Shown: positions 1 to 8,533, numbered from the stretch's first letter. The stretch is 64,000 nt of DNA from Peredibacter sp045999315 (GCF_045999315.1 NZ_CP174607.1:372001-436000); one strand, 5' to 3'. Notes: generated by a model from the letters alone, not told the origin. Numbers and translations: made by a program.

Positions 1-507
1 GCCTTCACCTTCTAGCTCTTCACAGTAAACAGCATCACTACCGCCTGAACCACCAGCACCGGCCGCAGAGCCTGCAGCTGAGCCAGATGCTGAACCAGAA
101 GCAGCACCCGAAGATGCGCCAGAGGCCGAACCAGATGTTGCACCAGAAGTTGAGCCCGATGATGATCCACTTGAAGAACCCGATGAAGAACCAGAAGAGT
201 TACCAGCTCCATTTGTATTGAAGTTACCATCTACGATAGACTTCGCCACACACACTTGCTTAGTTGCTTCTACGTTTGCTTCAGGGCCCGTGGCACCTTC
301 AGGAATTTGTAAACGACCATCGGCCGCATTCGATTTTTTACATGTCACTTGTCGACAGTATTTATCCCCTTGCTCTTGCATTGTACCCATGGAGTAGGCA
401 CCACCCTTTGAGCGACAGAATTCGACCGCTTCATCGGTGAATGAATCCGCCATTGCACTCGAAAGAGGGATCATTAGTCCTAAAAAAAGAGGGATAAACT
501 TATTCAT
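1..507 (-). CDS. Secreted Gly/Ser-repeat protein, N-terminal part (gene runs off the left edge)
   Basis: An open frame of 169 codons starts at the ATG at 507 and continues past base 1 without a stop. Translation gives a Sec signal peptide (MNKFIPLFLGLMIPLSSAMA) and a first domain with several Cys (EFCRSKGG, KYCRQVTCKK, KQVCVAKS). A low-complexity linker of SGS, SGA and AGS units follows, roughly residues 97-155, and then a new Cys segment (DAVYCEELEGEG). The layout suggests an exported protein with disulphide-bonded domains joined by a flexible linker. No family is recognised. The reading in the overlapping frame is a compositional artefact of the repeat. Confidence 0.75.
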   Translation of the reverse strand, partial: MNKFIPLFLGLMIPLSSAMADSFTDEAVEFCRSKGGAYSMGTMQEQGDKYCRQVTCKKSNAADGRLQIPEGATGPEANVEATKQVCVAKSIVDGNFNTNGAGNSSGSSSGSSSGSSSGSTSGATSGSASGASSGAASGSASGSAAGSAAGAGGSGGSDAVYCEELEGEG

Positions 508-694
508 AGATGTCCTACCCAATATTTGATTTCCCTACCCAGGGAAAATTACCTTTTATCATCATAACACTTGATCAGTTTGGGACTATGTTAGGCAAAA
601 ATGTCCAACGAGGACCCAGAACGTCGTATAAGTTTCGGAAGAAAGCCGGCAGAACTTTAGCCTTTAAAGTGACTAGAAACTTTCTTTCGGTTGC

Positions 695-700
695 TATAAT
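695..700 (+). promoter_or_regulatory. Extended -10 promoter element upstream of the 712 gene
   Basis: A perfect TATAAT is preceded by TGC, which makes an extended -10. It lies 11 nt before the ATG at 712. No convincing -35 is seen. The transcript leader would be only a few bases, although AGGA at 704-707 could act as a weak ribosome binding site. Confidence 0.5.
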
Positions 701-711
701 CTCAGGACGTT

Positions 712-1296
712 ATGGATATTTTTTTTAACCACATCTGGGAATGGCTTATTCTCCTCTCTTTAATAGGAGGGGCCTTCTATACCCTGAAAATCATTGGAGA
801 AGAAAAGTCCACTTTCAAAGACGAGTCCTATGAGGTGCAGTTTTCCAACCTCTCTTTAATGATCCCGAACTGGTGGACCATCGTGGGTCAGACTCCAGAA
901 CAGCTTCGTTTTGAACGAACTGACACAAGATATGATTGGTACGCCAATTTTACTTATCATCCACAACATCATGGCAAAGCACTCCCCCAACTCTTGGAAG
1001 AAAAGCTCGATCTGGAAAAGGTTGAGTTTGATATGGACGTGGTTTTTGAAACTGATTCACGGGTACTTTTTCGTGATTCAGAAATTCAGGAATACTTTCA
1101 GGAGATCATTCGAGTTGAAGGCAAGGCCTCACAAAATGTCGTCGATCGTATCTATTATGACATCTATTTAATGCGCAGTCAGAATGATGCTGGCTATTTT
1201 ATCTTTGAAAGTAGAAGTTCTGTATTAAATGGATTGGTCGAAGGACCATACTTTGAAGAGAGTCTAGCAGAACTAAGTTTCATCCGTGAATCTTAG
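712..1296 (+). CDS. Membrane-anchored hypothetical protein
   Basis: 194 residues. One hydrophobic segment near residues 8-28 is followed by a hydrophilic domain with alternating beta-type sequence (WWTIVGQTPEQLRFERTD, YYDIYLMRS). This is consistent with an inner-membrane anchor and an extracytoplasmic or cytoplasmic soluble domain. No family is recognised. It converges on the DUF507-like gene with 12 bp between the stops and no obvious terminator. An extended -10 box sits directly upstream. Confidence 0.65.
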   Translation: MDIFFNHIWEWLILLSLIGGAFYTLKIIGEEKSTFKDESYEVQFSNLSLMIPNWWTIVGQTPEQLRFERTDTRYDWYANFTYHPQHHGKALPQLLEEKLDLEKVEFDMDVVFETDSRVLFRDSEIQEYFQEIIRVEGKASQNVVDRIYYDIYLMRSQNDAGYFIFESRSSVLNGLVEGPYFEESLAELSFIRES

Positions 1297-1308
1297 TCCT
1301 GATAAACC

Positions 1309-1752
1309 TTAGTTACGCTTTGGCGCAAATCCACGAATTTTATCAATTACGAAATCAATTAGCTCTTCGTCTGATGAGAATACGTCTTCAATCAGATCGT
1401 TAGTAAGAAGGAAGTTCTTCACGCGGATAGCGATGTTATGGAGAGATTCCATAAGATAAAGACCACCAATGTTCTCACCATTAAATGATTTGATGATTTC
1501 TTTACGAGCGTGGTTAAACATTTCTGTTTCAGTAATGTCACCAGGAATATCATCACCAAACTTTTCTTCTACTTCTTCAATCGCTTGCTCTTTGATGTTC
1601 TCATCAGTTGCAAAGCTTACACCGTATTCAGTTGCTAAGGCCTCAATCAGATCCGCGCGAGAGTCTGCTGCGAACTCAATCATCTCTGCCTGCTTTAGGT
1701 GGTTGATTGTGTATGTCGAGAGCGCTTTAAGCGTTTCAAAATCTGTTTTCAT
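1309..1752 (-). CDS. DUF507-like small acidic protein
   Basis: 147 residues, acidic and almost entirely helical, without signal peptide or membrane segment. Length and layout (ENIKEQAIEEVEEKFGDDIP, then a C-terminal helical half) resemble the DUF507 family seen in delta-proteobacteria-like genomes. That is a resemblance, not a firm assignment. An upstream ATG at 1761 is possible, but AAGGA lies right against it and is 8 nt from the ATG at 1752, so the protein more likely starts MKTDFETL. Confidence 0.6.
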   Translation of the reverse strand: MKTDFETLKALSTYTINHLKQAEMIEFAADSRADLIEALATEYGVSFATDENIKEQAIEEVEEKFGDDIPGDITETEMFNHARKEIIKSFNGENIGGLYLMESLHNIAIRVKNFLLTNDLIEDVFSSDEELIDFVIDKIRGFAPKRN

Positions 1753-1832
1753 TAAAAACATCCTTAAATAGGTATTACCAATTCAGGATAACTAAAAAGT
1801 CCCTGCGGCACAAGTTAAAGCGTTGATTTATT

Positions 1833-3392
1833 TTACTTTTTTCGAAACTTTTTTGTGACTTTACTAAGGAGCGCGTTGACTGCTGCACGCTCCCCCATCA
1901 AGAGGAGAAAAGTAGCATAAAGTGCTCCAATCGCTAGGATTTGGACCCCTAAATAAAAGCATTTAGTGATGAATGGTTGAGAGAAAAATTCAACTTTAAG
2001 GAGTGTCTCAGTGATGACTGCACACCCTACAGTTGCCCCTACAACCTTCCAAATTCTGAGGGAAAAAAAGAAATTCCAGGAAAGATTCAGATCCTTTTTG
2101 AGGACCCAACTTTGGAAGCATGAATTCACGAGCACCGACAAAGTCGTCCCTAATGCCAAAATTTTAAATCCGAAAATGGGGGTCAGGAGTAAACAAAAAG
2201 AGATGTTAAATGCGATGGAAAAAATTGAGGCCATCACAGGGATCTTCTGACGATCTAGAGCGTAAAAAGTTGGGACCAAAATTTTATAAAGACCATAAAA
2301 CGGTAGACCCAACGCATACATTCTGAGCGCTTCGGCCGTCATGAGTGTACTTACATGGGTGAACTTCCCGCGCTCAAAAATGAGATTAATCATTTCCTCT
2401 GACAAACAATAAAGCATCACAAGTGCAGGCATCACCGTTAATAAAGAAAGATAATAACTTTGTTGAAGTGAGGCCTTGGCACCATCTACATCTTTCTTTT
2501 TCCATGCTTCCGAAAAGTGAACCATGTTCGAGTTGCCAATCGAAACTGAAAGAATCCCTACCGGTAATTGAAACAAACGGAAACTGTAACTAAGCCATGA
2601 AACCGCACCCACAATCGGAGTAGCAAGAATAGTGGTAATAAGAATATTAATCTGGGCCGCCGCAAATCCAATGAGCCCTGGTCCAATAAGTTTCACAATT
2701 TTCTTTGAACGATCGGTCCAAAACTTTTTAGGCCACATCGGTTTGTAACCAAACTGAATAAGCTTTGGAACCTGAACAGCCGCTTGAGCGAAACCACCCA
2801 ACATCGCCCCAATCCCTAGAGAGTAAATAGGGTGATAACCATTTTTATAGAGGAGTCCGCTTAATCCAACCTGACAAATCACACTCACGATATTGAACCA
2901 AGTCGGAGCGAAGGCCGGTACAAAGAACACTTTAAGTGAATTAAGCACTCCCATGAATAAAGCGGCCAATGAAACGAAAGTTAAAAACGGCGCCATGATT
3001 CGAGTGAGATTCACGGTGACGATGAATTTTTCAGGATCTTTAGTGAATGACGGAGCAAAGATGCTCACAAGCTCAGGAGCGAAGATAAAAATTCCAAGAC
3101 AAACAGTTCCGGTAATAAAGAACAACAACCAGAAGAGAGACCACATGAGCTCTCTACTCTTCTCGAACGATTCTTGATTGGCCTCAATGAAAGTCGGAAC
3201 AAATGCAGAGGAGAAAGCACCTTCAGCGAAAAGATCACGAAGAAGATTCGGAATTCTGAAGGCCACTAAGAATGCATCGGTCATTCCACTAGCACCAAAG
3301 TAAGCGGCCATAACTTGTTCTCTTACAAGGCCAAAAATACGAGAGAAAAAAGTGGCAATCGCCATCTTGATGGTAGAACGGATTACAGACAT
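1833..3392 (-). CDS. murJ: Lipid II flippase MurJ (MviN family)
   Basis: 519 residues, the usual length. MurJ moves lipid II across the inner membrane for peptidoglycan synthesis. The N-terminus has the family pattern: TFFSRIFGLVREQVMAAYFG, then DAFLVAFRIPNLLRDLFAEG and GAFSSAFVPTF. The rest is a run of hydrophobic helices consistent with about 14 membrane segments, ending in a basic tail (KVTKKFRKK). The AGGAG ribosome site before the ATG supports the start. It is a single gene transcribed away from the 3586 promoter. Confidence 0.95.
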   Translation of the reverse strand: MSVIRSTIKMAIATFFSRIFGLVREQVMAAYFGASGMTDAFLVAFRIPNLLRDLFAEGAFSSAFVPTFIEANQESFEKSRELMWSLFWLLFFITGTVCLGIFIFAPELVSIFAPSFTKDPEKFIVTVNLTRIMAPFLTFVSLAALFMGVLNSLKVFFVPAFAPTWFNIVSVICQVGLSGLLYKNGYHPIYSLGIGAMLGGFAQAAVQVPKLIQFGYKPMWPKKFWTDRSKKIVKLIGPGLIGFAAAQINILITTILATPIVGAVSWLSYSFRLFQLPVGILSVSIGNSNMVHFSEAWKKKDVDGAKASLQQSYYLSLLTVMPALVMLYCLSEEMINLIFERGKFTHVSTLMTAEALRMYALGLPFYGLYKILVPTFYALDRQKIPVMASIFSIAFNISFCLLLTPIFGFKILALGTTLSVLVNSCFQSWVLKKDLNLSWNFFFSLRIWKVVGATVGCAVITETLLKVEFFSQPFITKCFYLGVQILAIGALYATFLLLMGERAAVNALLSKVTKKFRKK

Positions 3393-3585
3393 AGAACTCC
3401 TATGAAAAGCATTCTCGCTCGAAGTGAAATTTTTGAATAGAGAAGAATTTAAACTTTTTCACTCAGGAAATGGTCCTATTTCGCCCCTATCTCGCGTCGG
3501 GGCAAGTGATGAATTTCTCAGAAGCACCTGAGTGAGTTCCTTTTTGACTCTACTCTCCTCTGACTTTCTCTCTCATACAGGCCAG

Positions 3586-3613
3586 TTGATGTTAGCGTAA
3601 ACATCGTTACAAT
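3586..3613 (+). promoter_or_regulatory. Sigma70-type promoter for the 3648/3760 transcript
   Basis: TTGATG (3586-3591), a 16-nt spacer and TACAAT (3608-3613). The predicted start near 3620 leaves a short leader before the 3648 ORF. A strong terminator at 4145 closes the unit. The sequence between murJ and this promoter (3393-3585) holds no gene I can see. Confidence 0.5.
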
Positions 3614-3647
3614 CGTAGGGGCATAAGAGATCCTTAAGGAGAGCAGG

Positions 3648-3812
3648 ATGCTAGAAGGTCATCCAAATCTCCAGGAAGGAGACCGCGGGGTGACCTCCAA
3701 CACACACATCAAGCAAGACAAGATGTCGAACAGCTTGAACGAGAGCAAGGAGGTTCCGTATGTTTCTGGCCATTGCCGTGGAGACCAAGCAGCACCCGAA
3801 GAATCAGAATGA
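3648..3812 (+). CDS. Possible 54-residue small protein overlapping the next gene
   Basis: ATG with a good ribosome site (AAGGAG, 6-nt spacing), 54 codons, ending in TGA at 3810-3812. The product is very hydrophilic (start MLEGHPNLQEGDRGV) and has no signal peptide or known domain. Its last 53 nt overlap the start of the 3760 ORF in another frame. It may be a real small protein, or a leader ORF that couples translation to the next gene. No homologue is recognised. Confidence 0.4.
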   Translation: MLEGHPNLQEGDRGVTSNTHIKQDKMSNSLNESKEVPYVSGHCRGDQAAPEESE

Positions 3813-4104
3813 TTACCGTGTCTGGTACCTCGAAGTAGATTCGAGCGGACAAGTGGTTGGTGTGGGAGTCAAGACTAAGCAGGATATGGTTGAGAATCTT
3901 TTCGCGAACTATAGGAAGACCGGTAAGTCCAACTGGCGCGCCTTCCAAAAGGGAGCGGAACGTTCAACTCCTGTGGAAATCTTCGACTTCGTATCGATGA
4001 ACATGCACGAGAACACTCATTTCGGTAACTTACCGAGTTTGAGTGAGTTCCAAGGTGTTCTCGATACATTACAAAGCAGATTAGAACTGAGATCGATCGC
4101 CTAG
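3760..4104 (+). CDS. Hypothetical protein, 114 residues
   Basis: The start is fixed by a strong AAGGAGG ribosome site. It begins MFLAIAVETKQHPKNQNDYR with a predicted mixed alpha/beta fold, and has no signal peptide, membrane segment or recognised motif. It lies between a clear promoter (3586) and a GNRA-loop terminator (4145), so it is very probably expressed. Base composition looks somewhat more GC-rich than the neighbours. No function can be proposed. Confidence 0.6.
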   Translation: MFLAIAVETKQHPKNQNDYRVWYLEVDSSGQVVGVGVKTKQDMVENLFANYRKTGKSNWRAFQKGAERSTPVEIFDFVSMNMHENTHFGNLPSLSEFQGVLDTLQSRLELRSIA

Positions 4105-4144
4105 AATCTATTCCTCCCAGGATGTTTTGGGCGCCTTTCGAGAG

Positions 4145-4171
4145 GGGGAGATAGCAATATCTCCCCTTTTT
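4145..4171 (+). terminator. Rho-independent terminator
   Basis: Perfect 9-bp stem GGGGAGATA / TATCTCCCC with a GCAA tetraloop, followed by five T. It ends the 3648-4104 transcript. Confidence 0.85.
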
Positions 4172-4215
4172 ATTTAAACGCTTCGAATCATTCATCTTAC
4201 AATTCCTCATACCCA

Positions 4216-4244
4216 TTCAAATTCAAACCCGGCCGACGTATAGT
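4216..4244 (+). promoter_or_regulatory. Promoter of purA
   Basis: TTCAAA (4216-4221), a 17-nt spacer and TATAGT (4239-4244), 41 bp upstream of the purA ATG. I see no purine-repressor operator or riboswitch in the leader. Confidence 0.45.
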
Positions 4245-4285
4245 GCGGTCTCCGACATTCATTTAACGTACGAAGGGTTTATTCA

Positions 4286-5554
4286 ATGCAAACGCTCGCG
4301 ATTATTGGTGCTCAATGGGGTGATGAAGGTAAAGGCAAACTAACTGACCTTCTCGCTGAAAAATGTGACTTAGTTGTTCGCTATCAAGGTGGACACAATG
4401 CTGGCCACACGATCTGGGTGAATGGTCAAAAGACAGTTCTTCACGTAATCCCATCCGGTGTTCTTCACCCACACTGTTTGTCAGTTATCGGCCACGGTGT
4501 TGTACTTGAACCAGAAAACTTCCTCAACGAACTTTCAAAAATCAAAGGTGTGACAAACGTTACCCCGGATAATTTAAAACTTTCTTCTACGGCCACTGTT
4601 ATCACGAGCTATCACAAGCTTCTGGATGCGGCTCGCGAGTCTCAAGGTCCTGAGAAAATCGGTACAACTGGAAAAGGCATTGGCCCAGCATACGAAGATA
4701 AGGTTTCTCGTCGTGGAATTAAGGTGAAAGACCTTCTCGACAAGGACACTCTTGTTCGTCGTCTTTCAACTGGCTACGCTGAAAAAGCGATCCTGTTTAA
4801 ACATCTTTATCAAATTGAAATCCCTTCAATCGAATCAGAAGTTGAGCGCCTTTATCGTTACGGCCAGTCTCTTAAAGATTACGTGACCGATACTTTCAGC
4901 TTGATTGATGACAAGCTTTCTCAAGGCAAACGCGTTCTTTATGAAGGTGCTCAGGGAATTCTTCTTGATATTGATTACGGAACTTATCCATACGTAACTT
5001 CTTCTTCGACTGCGGGTGCAGGTATCTACACTGGTGCCGGAATTCCAGGTCGCAAACTTGAAGAAGTGATCGGTGTGGCCAAGGCCTACACGACTCGTGT
5101 GGGTGAAGGTCCTTTCCCGACTGAGCTTTTCGATGAGATCGGTTCTGAGATTCAAATTAAAGGTAACGAAATTGGCGCAACAACTGGACGTAAACGTCGT
5201 TGTGGCTGGTTAGATATTCCTCTTCTTCGCTACTCAGTTAAGTGTTCGCAACTGACTTCTATCGCTCTTACGAAGCTTGATATTCTCAGCAATCTAAAAG
5301 AGCTTAAAATTTGTTACGCCTATGAAGTGAACGGCAAAGTGGTTGATTGTGCCTACCCTGGTATCAATCTCTATAACGCTAAACCGCTGTATAAAGAATT
5401 CAGGCCTTTCACTGATGACTTCTCTGGTGGCAAGACTTCGAAGGAACTGGAAGATTACATTAACTTCATTCAGGAAAGCCTTGGTATCCAAGTTGGCATC
5501 TATGCCTATGGACCAGATCGTAATCAGATTGTGTTCCGTAAAAAATATAGCTGA
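4286..5554 (+). CDS. purA: Adenylosuccinate synthetase
   Basis: 422 residues. It catalyses the GTP-dependent joining of IMP and aspartate, the first committed step to AMP. Family signatures are clear: GAQWGDEGKGK at residues 8-18 (phosphate loop with catalytic Asp), the GGHNAGHT segment with the catalytic His, GTTGKGIGPAYEDK, and TTGRKRRCGWLD near the C-terminal third. Length matches bacterial enzymes. It is monocistronic, with its own promoter and no clear coupling to the next gene. Confidence 0.97.
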   Translation: MQTLAIIGAQWGDEGKGKLTDLLAEKCDLVVRYQGGHNAGHTIWVNGQKTVLHVIPSGVLHPHCLSVIGHGVVLEPENFLNELSKIKGVTNVTPDNLKLSSTATVITSYHKLLDAARESQGPEKIGTTGKGIGPAYEDKVSRRGIKVKDLLDKDTLVRRLSTGYAEKAILFKHLYQIEIPSIESEVERLYRYGQSLKDYVTDTFSLIDDKLSQGKRVLYEGAQGILLDIDYGTYPYVTSSSTAGAGIYTGAGIPGRKLEEVIGVAKAYTTRVGEGPFPTELFDEIGSEIQIKGNEIGATTGRKRRCGWLDIPLLRYSVKCSQLTSIALTKLDILSNLKELKICYAYEVNGKVVDCAYPGINLYNAKPLYKEFRPFTDDFSGGKTSKELEDYINFIQESLGIQVGIYAYGPDRNQIVFRKKYS

Positions 5555-5588
5555 TTAAAATCCTCCAAACGCCCCTACTGCAAATCTT

Positions 5589-5633
5589 ACCCGCTTCGTG
5601 CACTCAAAACCTTGAGACATAATGGAAGCGGGT
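5589..5633 (+). promoter_or_regulatory. Nested hairpin covering the ribosome site of the 5641 gene
   Basis: Perfect 9-bp inverted repeat ACCCGCTTC (5589-5597) and GAAGCGGGT (5625-5633). It encloses a second 5-bp hairpin, CTCAA / TTGAG (5603-5616). The 3' arm contains the G-rich stretch just before the ATG at 5641, so the structure could mask translation start. It has no T tract, so it is not a purA terminator. Confidence 0.4.
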
Positions 5634-5640
5634 GGGATTT

Positions 5641-6012
5641 ATGACTTTCTTCAAAATTTGCGCGCTTATTATTTGTTACTTTGTCTCTCGTGCGGCCTTT
5701 TCGGCAAACTGCGAGACATGGACCGGTTATTCTCAAAAAGAAAAAGTTTGTTGGGAAGATTCTGTAAAAGGATGGGTCTCAGAATCATGTCTTTCGCAAA
5801 AGTGTGAGGCCAAAGAATTTTTCAAAACAGCGCAAACGAAACCTCGTATTCCTGCAAGTGCTGGTGGTCAGAATCCAGATACCATGGTTTGCCACGCTCT
5901 TAAATTTCCTGTGATCATTCTTAAAGATGCTCAAAATAACGAACAATCTTTTTGTGTACTTAAAGATAAATCTATCGTTTCAGCTGAAGCGATTGGTGGT
6001 TTTGTTAAATGA
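5641..6012 (+). CDS. Small secreted Cys-rich protein, partner of the cysteine protease
   Basis: 123 residues with a signal peptide (ICALIICYFVSRAAFSA) and six to seven Cys in the mature part, suggesting disulphides in the periplasm or outside. No family is recognised. An in-frame GTG at 5632 is possible, but the ATG at 5641 has better spacing. The stop overlaps the ATG of the next gene (ATGA), so the two are translationally coupled. It might act as an inhibitor, chaperone or co-secreted partner of the downstream protease, which is inferred from coupling only. Confidence 0.7.
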   Translation: MTFFKICALIICYFVSRAAFSANCETWTGYSQKEKVCWEDSVKGWVSESCLSQKCEAKEFFKTAQTKPRIPASAGGQNPDTMVCHALKFPVIILKDAQNNEQSFCVLKDKSIVSAEAIGGFVK

Positions 6013-7151
6013 AGTTTCTCGCCCTTGTTCTTTTCTTTATCTCTCAAGTAACATTCGCAACAGATTGTACTCCAACAAACTTGATCACTGAATCGAACTC
6101 ACCCTTTCGAAAAATTCCGGTCTATGATCAAGACGGAACGAATATTTGTTATGCCTATGTGACATCTCAACTTCTTGATTACAATCTGATGAAAAAAGGA
6201 GTTCAGGAGAGAACGGCCCATCCACTATGGCTTGCTATGAATCATGGTAAGCACGCGATTAAAACAGTTCCAAATGAAAGAAACAGAACAATGATTGGTA
6301 GTGGAAATGTGAAACGCACCATCGAATCTCTGGGAACCTACCCTATTTGTTCATACAGTACGGTTGAAAGTTCACTTGCCCAAATGGCAAAGGCCGCGAA
6401 GACAAAAGATTCTGAAGTCGTGCAATTTATTGAGACCTATACCCAAAGACTGGCTGCCCATGACGAAAGTCGTGCGCTTGCGGCCCTGGAAGGTAGAGAA
6501 TCAAACCTGGATGACATTGATATCATCACTTTAATCAAAGAAACGAAGGCCGATGCGGACATGAGATGGTGTTCATCGAACGCCACTTGGGACGCACTAT
6601 TGCCTCTTCTGCGCAACTTGAACGCGGTCACAACACCTGAGATGGTGGAGAAGCTCCTGTTCCAGGCATGCCAGAATAAGCAATTCAATCTTCAAGCACC
6701 GAAAGCAACTATAAAAATTTTCGGAGAAACTGACGGAGTCGTCACAGGTAAGATTGCTAATGTCATGGATTCAATTAAGGCCCCAGTTTCAGTGAGCTAT
6801 TGCGCCAAGGCCCTGACTCAACCAAATCTTCAAGGAATCACTTACCGAAATCCTAATGGAGCAAAACTCCAATACGCTCAAGGTTGTGAACATCACGAAT
6901 CGCTGATCGTTGGAAAGAAACAGGTTGGAAACAGCTGCCAACTTCTTCTCCGCAATACTTGGGGAAGTAATTTTGGTACTTGGACCAAAGATAAGAAGTG
7001 CCTTTGCAAAAATCGCCAGACCGGCGCTTATCTGGATGATTGCAACTCAACTGCTCACAATAATGGCCAATATACGGTTGAGGGCTGTTGGATTGATGAA
7101 GACGTGATCAACAGAAACACTTATCAAATGACCTATTTAGATCCTAAATAG
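6009..7151 (+). CDS. Secreted papain-like (C1-type) cysteine protease
   Basis: 380 residues with a signal peptide ending near VTFA. The papain catalytic pattern is readable: Q41 (oxyanion hole) and C47 in YDQDGTNICYAY, spaced six residues apart as in papain; H296 in CEHHESLIVG with the Gly six residues later; N316 in LLLRNTWGSNFG. The middle (about residues 120-260) is longer than in papain and unlike a propeptide. It is coupled by ATGA to the 5641 gene and overlaps the mtaB stop convergently by 8 bp. Secreted hydrolases suit a predatory or saprophytic lifestyle, but the substrate is unknown. Confidence 0.8.
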   Translation: MKFLALVLFFISQVTFATDCTPTNLITESNSPFRKIPVYDQDGTNICYAYVTSQLLDYNLMKKGVQERTAHPLWLAMNHGKHAIKTVPNERNRTMIGSGNVKRTIESLGTYPICSYSTVESSLAQMAKAAKTKDSEVVQFIETYTQRLAAHDESRALAALEGRESNLDDIDIITLIKETKADADMRWCSSNATWDALLPLLRNLNAVTTPEMVEKLLFQACQNKQFNLQAPKATIKIFGETDGVVTGKIANVMDSIKAPVSVSYCAKALTQPNLQGITYRNPNGAKLQYAQGCEHHESLIVGKKQVGNSCQLLLRNTWGSNFGTWTKDKKCLCKNRQTGAYLDDCNSTAHNNGQYTVEGCWIDEDVINRNTYQMTYLDPK

Positions 7152-8433
7152 TCCCGATTAATTTTCCACCGACATAAGAATCTACGCGAACAGAACGAAT
7201 CTCGTTCTTTAAATTTTCCGTAGATTTCACTCTTACACGAAGATAATTAGAGCTGTATCCTTCCCAGAAACCATCGACTTCATTTTCAAACAGAACGTTC
7301 GTTGTATTACCAACAAAGTTTGCTGAGAACTCATCAAGTTTCGCGTCCCCTAACATCATCAATGTTCTCACTCGGTCTTTTTTCACCGGTGACTGAATCT
7401 GATTTTCCATTTTAGAGGCGGTCGTTCCTTTCCGTTTAGAATATGGGAACACATGGAAGTGAGTAATCGGTAGATTTCTTAGAAGATTAAATGTTTCAAG
7501 GAACTGCTCTTCAGTCTCGCCTGGGTAACCAACAATCACGTCCGCACCGAAAGCGGCCTGTGGGAAGTAGCTACGAACCATTGAAATGATTTCTTTATAC
7601 TGAGAGGAATTATATTTTCTTCTCATTGAAGTCAGAATGGCATCACTTCCACTCTGAAGTGGAATGTGGAAATGATCCTGATATTTTCCGGTGGCCTTTA
7701 AAGTCTCAAGAAGTTCGCGAGTCATTGTATTTGGCTCAACCGAACCAAGACGAAGTCGCTCTACAGTTGGAATATCTGCGATTAATTTCACGAGATCAGT
7801 GAGCTTCTCGCCGCTAATCGCCTCGTATTCGCCAATATTTACACCCGTAAGCACGATTTCTTTGAACCCCTTGGCCGCAAGATCCTTGGCCTCTTTAATA
7901 GCGTCCTCGACCGAAATTGTGCGTGAACGACCACGAGCAAATGGAATAATACAGAAAGAGCACACATAGTTACAGCCGTCCTGAATTTTCAGAAAAGCGC
8001 GAGTATGTGAATCGGCCAGAGTTGTGGCCGCTCCCCAGAAATCAGAGGACTTATCAATATGAATTTCTTGATCAGATTCTGAATCAAGGTAATCGAAGAC
8101 TTTATATTTTTCAGAAGTCCCAAGAATAAGATCCACGCCTTGCATGTTCTTAATTTTGTCCGCTTCCATTTGCGCGTAACAACCGGCCACAACAATTTTC
8201 GCTTCCGGAGAAGAGGCCTGTGCCTTTCTAATTAGATTACGGCAGGTAGAGTCCGCGCCATCAGTTACTGTACATGTATTAAGGAAGACCACATCGGCCT
8301 CAGATCCGAATTCCACGACTTCATAACCCCTATCAACAAACCCCTGCGCAATAGAACCTGATTCCGAGAAATTCAGGCGGCATCCAAGAGTGTGAAAAGC
8401 GACTTTTTTAGAAGTAAGATTGGTAGTTTCCAT
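7144..8433 (-). CDS. mtaB: tRNA t6A37 methylthiotransferase MtaB
   Basis: 429 residues. This radical-SAM enzyme converts t6A37 to ms2t6A37 in tRNAs that read ANN codons. The UPF0004 Cys are C18 (TLGCRLN), C54 (NTCTVTD) and C85 (VAGCYAQ). The radical-SAM cluster is C154, C158 and C161 (DGCNYVCSFC). A C-terminal TRAM-like region follows. TLGCRLN, rather than the MiaB pattern, favours MtaB. No Shine-Dalgarno is seen before the ATG, and a promoter lies within 40 bp, so the mRNA may be nearly leaderless. Confidence 0.93.
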   Translation of the reverse strand: METTNLTSKKVAFHTLGCRLNFSESGSIAQGFVDRGYEVVEFGSEADVVFLNTCTVTDGADSTCRNLIRKAQASSPEAKIVVAGCYAQMEADKIKNMQGVDLILGTSEKYKVFDYLDSESDQEIHIDKSSDFWGAATTLADSHTRAFLKIQDGCNYVCSFCIIPFARGRSRTISVEDAIKEAKDLAAKGFKEIVLTGVNIGEYEAISGEKLTDLVKLIADIPTVERLRLGSVEPNTMTRELLETLKATGKYQDHFHIPLQSGSDAILTSMRRKYNSSQYKEIISMVRSYFPQAAFGADVIVGYPGETEEQFLETFNLLRNLPITHFHVFPYSKRKGTTASKMENQIQSPVKKDRVRTLMMLGDAKLDEFSANFVGNTTNVLFENEVDGFWEGYSSNYLRVRVKSTENLKNEIRSVRVDSYVGGKLIGTI

Positions 8434-8442
8434 AGAGCGGGA

Positions 8443-8471
8443 ATCTAACGAATGCCTTTGTATTTGTCTAA
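8443..8471 (-). promoter_or_regulatory. Promoter of mtaB
   Basis: Read on the minus strand: TTAGAC (8471-8466), a 17-nt spacer and TTAGAT (8448-8443), then 9 nt to the ATG. The predicted RNA start falls within 2-3 nt of the start codon. Confidence 0.4.
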
Positions 8472-8533
8472 TAAGTGGGTAAAAAATCTTGGTTTAGGGC
8501 AAAAAAAAATCTTAAATTTTTGCATTTTTGTGT

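Noticed and set aside
12..230. 72-codon minus-strand ORF rich in Leu, Val, Gln and His
   Set aside because: It is an out-of-frame reading of the Gly/Ser repeat. The signal-peptide frame from 507 explains the same DNA.
510..728. 72-codon plus-strand ORF before the 712 gene
   Set aside because: No ribosome site and no domain, and it overlaps the promoter of the 712 gene.
3709..4216. Minus-strand ORFs opposite the 3760 gene
   Set aside because: No ribosome sites, and they cross the plus-strand terminator. The plus strand has a promoter, ribosome sites and terminator.
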